This document shows, in pieces, positions 60,047 through 64,000 of a DNA stretch of 64,000 nucleotides. The stretch's first letter is position 1, and the number at the start of each line of letters is the position of its first letter. The DNA is from Clostridium sp. Lineage in GTDB: Bacteria > Cyanobacteriota > Vampirovibrionia > Gastranaerophilales > Gastranaerophilaceae. A program made the position numbers and the translations under genes. The notes under the pieces were generated by a model. That model was not told the origin of the DNA. It saw nothing but the letters and a program-made list of their open reading frames with translations, and did not search any database. The stretch spans positions 62,001 through 126,000 of the forward strand of contig JAHALR010000002.1 in NCBI GenBank assembly GCA_018362895.1, written 5' to 3'.

Positions 60047-61630
60047 ATGAAAAAACTAATTATAAAATTTTTCCTTTTATCTTCATTTATTTTTTCATCT
60101 GCACCTTCTTATGCTTATATGAATCAAGGTGTGTGGATTAATGATATGAAAAGCCTTTTTGCCAGAAATCAGGCTGTTATTCTGGCTATTAATATTCGCA
60201 CTTTTAATGCAAATGACAAAGACAAAAATGATATTGTTGAAATAGAAAAGGGCGAGACTCCCGGCTATTTTACAAATGCGCTAAAAAGGCTGCCGGAACT
60301 TCAAAAAATGAACATAAACACAGTTCATCTTCTTCCGATTACGCCTGTTGGCAAGGTGAAAGCAACGGGTACGGCAGGTTCTTTATATGCTATATCAAGC
60401 TTTACTAAACTGAATCCTCAGCTTGATGATCCGTCTAATGATTTGACTGTATCTCAAGAAGCAAAAAAGTTTATTGATGAATGCCACAAAAGAAATATCA
60501 GAGTTATTGTTGATTTGCCGAGCTGCGGATCTTATGATTTGTATCTTTCAAACCCGAATCTCTTTGCAAAAGGAAAAGACGGACAGCCCATTGTTCCGGC
60601 TGATTGGACAGATGTTAGATTGTTCAAAGTGCAGAATGAAGACGGTTCATTAAATGATGAGCTTTATTTGGAATATAAAAAATATGTTGATATGATGCAA
60701 AAACTGGGCGTTGACGGAATCAGAGCAGATGTTGCAACCTCTAAGCCCTTTGAATTCTGGCAGAAACTTATATCTTACGCAAAATCAAAAGACAAAGAAT
60801 TTTTGTTTCTTGCGGAAGCTTCTGAAAGCTGGACAGACCCGATAGCTCAAGAAGCACCGTTTACACCTTATTACAGACTGCTTGAGGCAGGTTTTGACGG
60901 CTGGTACGGCAGCTTTATGAATTTTAAAGATTGGAAGACTTCTGACAAATTCGAAAAAGAAATGGGGCTTGTAAACTCAATTAAGAAGGAATTTGCTGCA
61001 AAAAACCAGCCCAAAAATGTAATCGGAAGTTTTGCTACACATGATGAACTCTCACCGATTATCACGGGCGGTATGCCTTTTAGCGAAATGATTATTTGGC
61101 TTCAGGCAACACTTCCTTTGAACTCATACTTTGTAGACGGATTTCAGACAGGTGATTCTTATCAATATCAGTATGCCAATCAGAAGGCTGACAAAACATA
61201 CACTGATGATGATTACTACTATGTGCACAAAGGCAAATTTGATATCTTTAACTACTCAAGAAAACCCGGTCAAAAAAATGAAGAGCTGAGTGAAGATTTT
61301 GCTCTTGCTAACAAATTCAAACTCATGTCTTCAGAAATCTTGAGCAAAGGCGAAATTAAATTTTTGAAGACAAATTGTGAGAATGTGTTTGCTTATATGA
61401 TTCACTACAACGCTTCTTCAATTTTGGTCATTTTGAACAAAGACCTTGTATATCAAAACAAAGCTGATGTATCATTAAAAGGCTTTGCTCCTGATAAGTA
61501 TATGGTTGTGCCATTTAAAATAAACTCTAACCCTGTGTTCAAAAACGGAAAAGTTTCAGTTGATCTTGGACCCGGAGAGATTACTGTTATCTTGCTTAGC
61601 AAGAATGCTGCCGGTGTCAGCAAGAAGTAA
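60047..61630 (+). CDS. Secreted GH13 alpha-amylase-family glycosidase
   Basis: 527 aa from ATG 60047, which opens a signal peptide (MKKLIIKFFLLSSFIFSSAPSYA); the longer frame from 60008 would overlap the -10. GH13 regions: MNINTVHLLPITPVG, NIRVIVDLPSC, nucleophile Asp in GVDGIRADVA (~229), acid Glu in FLFLAEASES (~258), and FATHDELSP (~332, where most members have NHD). A C-terminal beta domain follows. It acts on alpha-glucans outside the cytoplasm; linkage specificity is unclear. It may belong with the solute-binding protein nearby. Confidence 0.87.
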   Translation: MKKLIIKFFLLSSFIFSSAPSYAYMNQGVWINDMKSLFARNQAVILAINIRTFNANDKDKNDIVEIEKGETPGYFTNALKRLPELQKMNINTVHLLPITPVGKVKATGTAGSLYAISSFTKLNPQLDDPSNDLTVSQEAKKFIDECHKRNIRVIVDLPSCGSYDLYLSNPNLFAKGKDGQPIVPADWTDVRLFKVQNEDGSLNDELYLEYKKYVDMMQKLGVDGIRADVATSKPFEFWQKLISYAKSKDKEFLFLAEASESWTDPIAQEAPFTPYYRLLEAGFDGWYGSFMNFKDWKTSDKFEKEMGLVNSIKKEFAAKNQPKNVIGSFATHDELSPIITGGMPFSEMIIWLQATLPLNSYFVDGFQTGDSYQYQYANQKADKTYTDDDYYYVHKGKFDIFNYSRKPGQKNEELSEDFALANKFKLMSSEILSKGEIKFLKTNCENVFAYMIHYNASSILVILNKDLVYQNKADVSLKGFAPDKYMVVPFKINSNPVFKNGKVSVDLGPGEITVILLSKNAAGVSKK

Positions 61631-62270
61631 GGTAATCAAAAATCTTTTTGTTATCGGCCCAGAGTTTTTCTCTGGGCTCTTCTTTTTTGTTTTCAGGCAG
61701 TTCAAGAGTGATTACGGGAATGTTTTTTTCTATTCCGCAATATGTGCCAAAGCTCCCGGGGGTTGGGTATCCGATGCTTTCTTCTATTTTGTAGCCGTTT
61801 ATCTGCGAAATTTTTTGCGCAATCTCTTTTGCAGGTCCGTCATAATTCACAACTTTGTATGGTTCATGAAGTGTCAAAATAACATCAGGTTTGTAACGGT
61901 CAATGACATATATTAAAAACTGTGTCTCAACTTCGCTTGCCGGGGTTTCGCCTCCGAAATAATCATTTTTTTCAGAATATTCCCAATTTTTTGTCGGGAA
62001 ATTTCTGTTCAGGTCCACTCCGTTTGAGTTTGTTCTTTTGTTTTCTGCTTTTCCGTCAGGGTTTAAGCAAGGGATAAAAAGCAGCCTGTTTTTTGTTTCG
62101 TTTCTTTCTGAAAGGTATCTGTTTATGAGATATTCCCCATCTTGTTCATCGCCATGAAATACGCCTATGATAAGTATTGTTTTTTTATATTCTTCGGGTT
62201 TTCTTTCAAGAAGCAGTATCTCTCTGCCTTTTTGTGTGTTTATTTTTAATAAAATATCAGCAAAAATCAT
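61617..62270 (-). CDS. M14-family zinc carboxypeptidase (MpaA-like)
   Basis: 217 aa. Zinc site HGDE (H-x-x-E in GVFHGDEQDGEYL), FIPCLNPDGKAENKRTNSNG, VDLNRNFPTKNW (substrate Arg), the third zinc ligand in VILTLHEPYKV, and catalytic Glu in PVITLELPE. Compact length and these motifs resemble murein tripeptide amidase MpaA, which cleaves gamma-D-Glu-Dap in recycled peptidoglycan. No signal peptide, consistent with cytosolic recycling. Lies 3 nt after the solute-binding protein gene and overlaps the convergent GH13 gene by 14 nt. Confidence 0.82.
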   Translation of the reverse strand: MIFADILLKINTQKGREILLLERKPEEYKKTILIIGVFHGDEQDGEYLINRYLSERNETKNRLLFIPCLNPDGKAENKRTNSNGVDLNRNFPTKNWEYSEKNDYFGGETPASEVETQFLIYVIDRYKPDVILTLHEPYKVVNYDGPAKEIAQKISQINGYKIEESIGYPTPGSFGTYCGIEKNIPVITLELPENKKEEPREKLWADNKKIFDYLTSC

Positions 62271-62273
62271 TTG

Positions 62274-63539
62274 TTATCTTTCTTCTGCCTGTTTCCAATT
62301 TTTGGCTGTTTTTTCAAGCTCTTTTTTTGTGTCGGTTTTATCGAGCATAATCTGCTGTATTGTGCTGCTTAATGCGGTAAGAATTTCTTTTTGGTTGTGC
62401 TTAAATTTTACCTGTGTTTGAAGGTTGTTCAGTTGTTGTGCGCTCAGATATCTGGCTTTGGTAATTGTATCAGTGTCGTCATATTTTGTGAAATATGGAT
62501 CTTTTAACGCTTCGTTGTTAACCGGAAGTATTGTTGTCAGCTTAGCCAATTCTACTTGATTTTTTTTGTTGGTTAAAAAAAGAGCGAATTTTAATGCTTC
62601 CTTTTTATTCTTTGCTCTGGCAGGAATAATCAGGTTCATAATTGATACGTCATACTTGCCGGTTTCACCGGTAAGCTGGTTGGAAACATCTGTTTTCTTA
62701 TAAACATCAGGTGCATTTTCTTTTACTATATTTAAGAAATTTGCGCCTGACTGAATAAACGCAAGCTGACCGGACATATATTTTTCAAGTGCTTCTTGAT
62801 GATTTTGGGTGATAGATTCTCTTGGAATCAAATCTTTTTGATATAAGTTTTTGTATTCGTTAAAGATTTTTATGCTTTTTTCTGAAACCAGCTTTTCGGG
62901 GGTGTTTATGTCGTATTTGTTCAAGATTTTTAGCAGTGTGTCGTTTTCCGTGACTGTCGGCATTGTCGCAAAGGCACCTGTTTGGGCTTTTATCTGTGCT
63001 GCCGAGGCATTCATTTCATCATAAGTTTTCGGCACTGATTTTATACCGGATTTTTTAAGAATCTCTTTGTTGTAGAAAGTTAATGAAGAGGTCGCATAAA
63101 AAGGAACTGCATAGCATTTTGAATTTCTTGTCAGAGTGTTCATTATTTCTTTGTTATAAACTGACAGTTTTTCACAGTCTATATATTCAAGTGCCTGCTT
63201 TTGAGCAAGAACACTGGAGAAATCAGGAGTAAGATTAACCAGGTCGGGTGGTGTGGAGCTCAAAATTGAGGCGAGTGTTCTTTTTTCACCTTCTGAGTAT
63301 GGAACATCAATCCATTTTATTTTTATGTTCGGGTTTTCTTTTTCAAACTCCGCTATCAACGGGTTCATGTATGAACTAAAGGTACCCATTTGTAAGGACC
63401 AGAAAACAACTTCTTTTGTTTTTGCGGCTGCCGGTTTTACTGTTGTTTTTTTTAGTTTTTCGGCTATGGTCAGGTAAATTCCGCTTACCAGAATTAAGCA
63501 TACACAGACTATTGCAATAATTTTTTTCAATTCTTCCAT
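62274..63539 (-). CDS. Extracellular solute-binding protein, family 1 (sugar-type)
   Basis: 421 aa. An N-terminal membrane segment (KKIIAIVCVCLILVSGIYLTI) without a lipobox suggests a membrane-anchored or signal-peptide protein. The mature domain is a type-2 periplasmic binding fold: EVVFWSLQMGTFSSYMNPLIAEFE, KIKWIDVPYSEGEKRTLASI, PPDLVNLTPDF, PFYATSSLTFYNKEILKKSG, and KKEALKFALFLTNKKNQ. Such proteins feed ABC sugar importers, but no permease or ATPase gene is in the window. No ribosome site; TTGAAT-17-TATAAT-6 nt-ATG indicates a leaderless mRNA. Confidence 0.87.
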   Translation of the reverse strand: MEELKKIIAIVCVCLILVSGIYLTIAEKLKKTTVKPAAAKTKEVVFWSLQMGTFSSYMNPLIAEFEKENPNIKIKWIDVPYSEGEKRTLASILSSTPPDLVNLTPDFSSVLAQKQALEYIDCEKLSVYNKEIMNTLTRNSKCYAVPFYATSSLTFYNKEILKKSGIKSVPKTYDEMNASAAQIKAQTGAFATMPTVTENDTLLKILNKYDINTPEKLVSEKSIKIFNEYKNLYQKDLIPRESITQNHQEALEKYMSGQLAFIQSGANFLNIVKENAPDVYKKTDVSNQLTGETGKYDVSIMNLIIPARAKNKKEALKFALFLTNKKNQVELAKLTTILPVNNEALKDPYFTKYDDTDTITKARYLSAQQLNNLQTQVKFKHNQKEILTALSSTIQQIMLDKTDTKKELEKTAKNWKQAEER

Positions 63540-63545
63540 TTCTTC

Positions 63546-63574
63546 ATTATATAGAAGTTTGCAGCGAAATTCAA
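63546..63574 (-). promoter_or_regulatory. Promoter of the solute-binding protein gene (leaderless)
   Basis: Minus strand: TTGAAT (63574-63569), 17 bp, TATAAT (63551-63546), 6 nt, ATG (63539). +1 is predicted on the A of the start codon. The -35 directly abuts the stop codon of the upstream chromate-transporter gene. Confidence 0.7.
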
Positions 63575-64000
63575 TTATACTATGGAGAAAATGCTTCCCA
63601 GAATTCCTATAACTATTGCTGCAACAATTAGAATCATCGGATTTTTTCTGAAAATGAAACCTGCTGTGCAGAACAATATGAGAAGGACAAGTGATTTTGG
63701 TGATATAAAGTCAAAGAATTTGTGGGTTTGTTTGAATTTTGAAAAGTGGAAAACTGTCGCGTTCATAATTTTCAGTCCTGCATATGTAATCAATGCGACA
63801 GCAGCAGGTCTGAGTCCGTACATTACGTTGCAAATAAGCTCGTTCTCTGCATTCTTTTTGAGAAATTTTGATAATGCACAAACAATTATAAATGAAGGAA
63901 CCATAAAGGATGTGGTTGTCAACAGAGAACCCCAAAAGCCGCCGACTTTTAAGCCTACGAATGTTGCCATGTTTATTCCGATAGGGCCCGGGGTAAGGTT
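63575..64000 (-). CDS. Chromate transporter (CHR family), C-terminal part, cut by window end
   Basis: 142 codons; the frame is open to the window edge (N-L-T-P-G-P-I-G-I-N before the Met at 63970), so the 5' part lies outside and that Met is internal. PGPIGINMATFVGLKVGGFWGS is the conserved CHR motif after the second helix; three or four membrane helices follow (TTSFMVPSFIIVCAL, LRPAAVALITYAGLKIM, LVLLILFCTAGFIF, MILIVAAIVIGILGSIF). The size suggests a short-chain, half-length CHR protein, which usually works as a pair. Substrate chromate or another oxyanion is not certain. Confidence 0.82.
   Translation of the reverse strand, partial: NLTPGPIGINMATFVGLKVGGFWGSLLTTTSFMVPSFIIVCALSKFLKKNAENELICNVMYGLRPAAVALITYAGLKIMNATVFHFSKFKQTHKFFDFISPKSLVLLILFCTAGFIFRKNPMILIVAAIVIGILGSIFSIV

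Overview
The window is AT-rich, gene-dense bacterial chromosome. Its gene content fits a gut-associated, non-photosynthetic relative of Cyanobacteria (Vampirovibrionia/Melainabacteria, Gastranaerophilales-like). This is inferred from LL-diaminopimelate aminotransferase, a long-type PPi-dependent phosphofructokinase, diderm envelope genes (LptF/G permease, MsbA-like exporter, MlaA domain) and several orphan proteins carrying a short N-terminal 'I/V-S/H-F-x-x' signature. No rRNA, CRISPR array or transposase was seen. Two tRNAs are present: Thr(CGU) and Gln(UUG).

Layout. 1-6.6 kb: end of a split glutamate synthase locus (GXGXG domain fused to the NAD(P)H reductase and ferredoxin modules), an LptF/G permease with a small zinc-finger protein, and a MarR-controlled EmrB-type efflux pump. 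6.6-14.8 kb: lineage-specific proteins, a secreted GH32 fructan hydrolase, tRNA-Thr, an SGNH hydrolase, a divergent protein-kinase-like protein, a membrane-anchored peroxiredoxin/thioredoxin operon and a SIMPL-domain protein. 15-38.5 kb: a large surface-glycan locus with UDP-galactopyranose mutase, many glycosyltransferases, MsbA, three FkbM methyltransferase domains, two radical-SAM proteins, RmlD-like reductase, cupin, GDP-mannose dehydratase and UDP-glucose dehydrogenase. An inverted, more AT-rich block at 20.0-26.5 kb interrupts it and ends in a divergent pair of XRE regulators. 38.5-49 kb: a duplicated HNH protein, an MlaA-alpha/beta-hydrolase fusion, dapL, a YkgJ-type cluster protein, and a LysR-controlled detoxification-like cassette (acetyltransferase, two hydrolases, aldo/keto reductase). 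49-64 kb: tRNA-Gln, an EF-hand protein, PPi-PFK, a 10-fold tandem helix-turn-helix protein, dGTPase-like enzyme, LD-carboxypeptidase, dnaX, HPF, a secreted GH13 protein, an M14 peptidase, a solute-binding protein and a chromate-transporter half cut by the window end.

Strongest leads: the 52-residue x 10 HTH array (52768-54320); the MlaA-hydrolase fusion (40605-42635); the kinase-like protein (10998-12179); the radical SAM protein with an N-terminal SPASM-like cluster and a C-terminal FkbM domain (20010-22223); a recurrent promoter arrangement predicting leaderless mRNAs; and a divergent promoter pair sharing one palindromic -35 hexamer (59965-60016).
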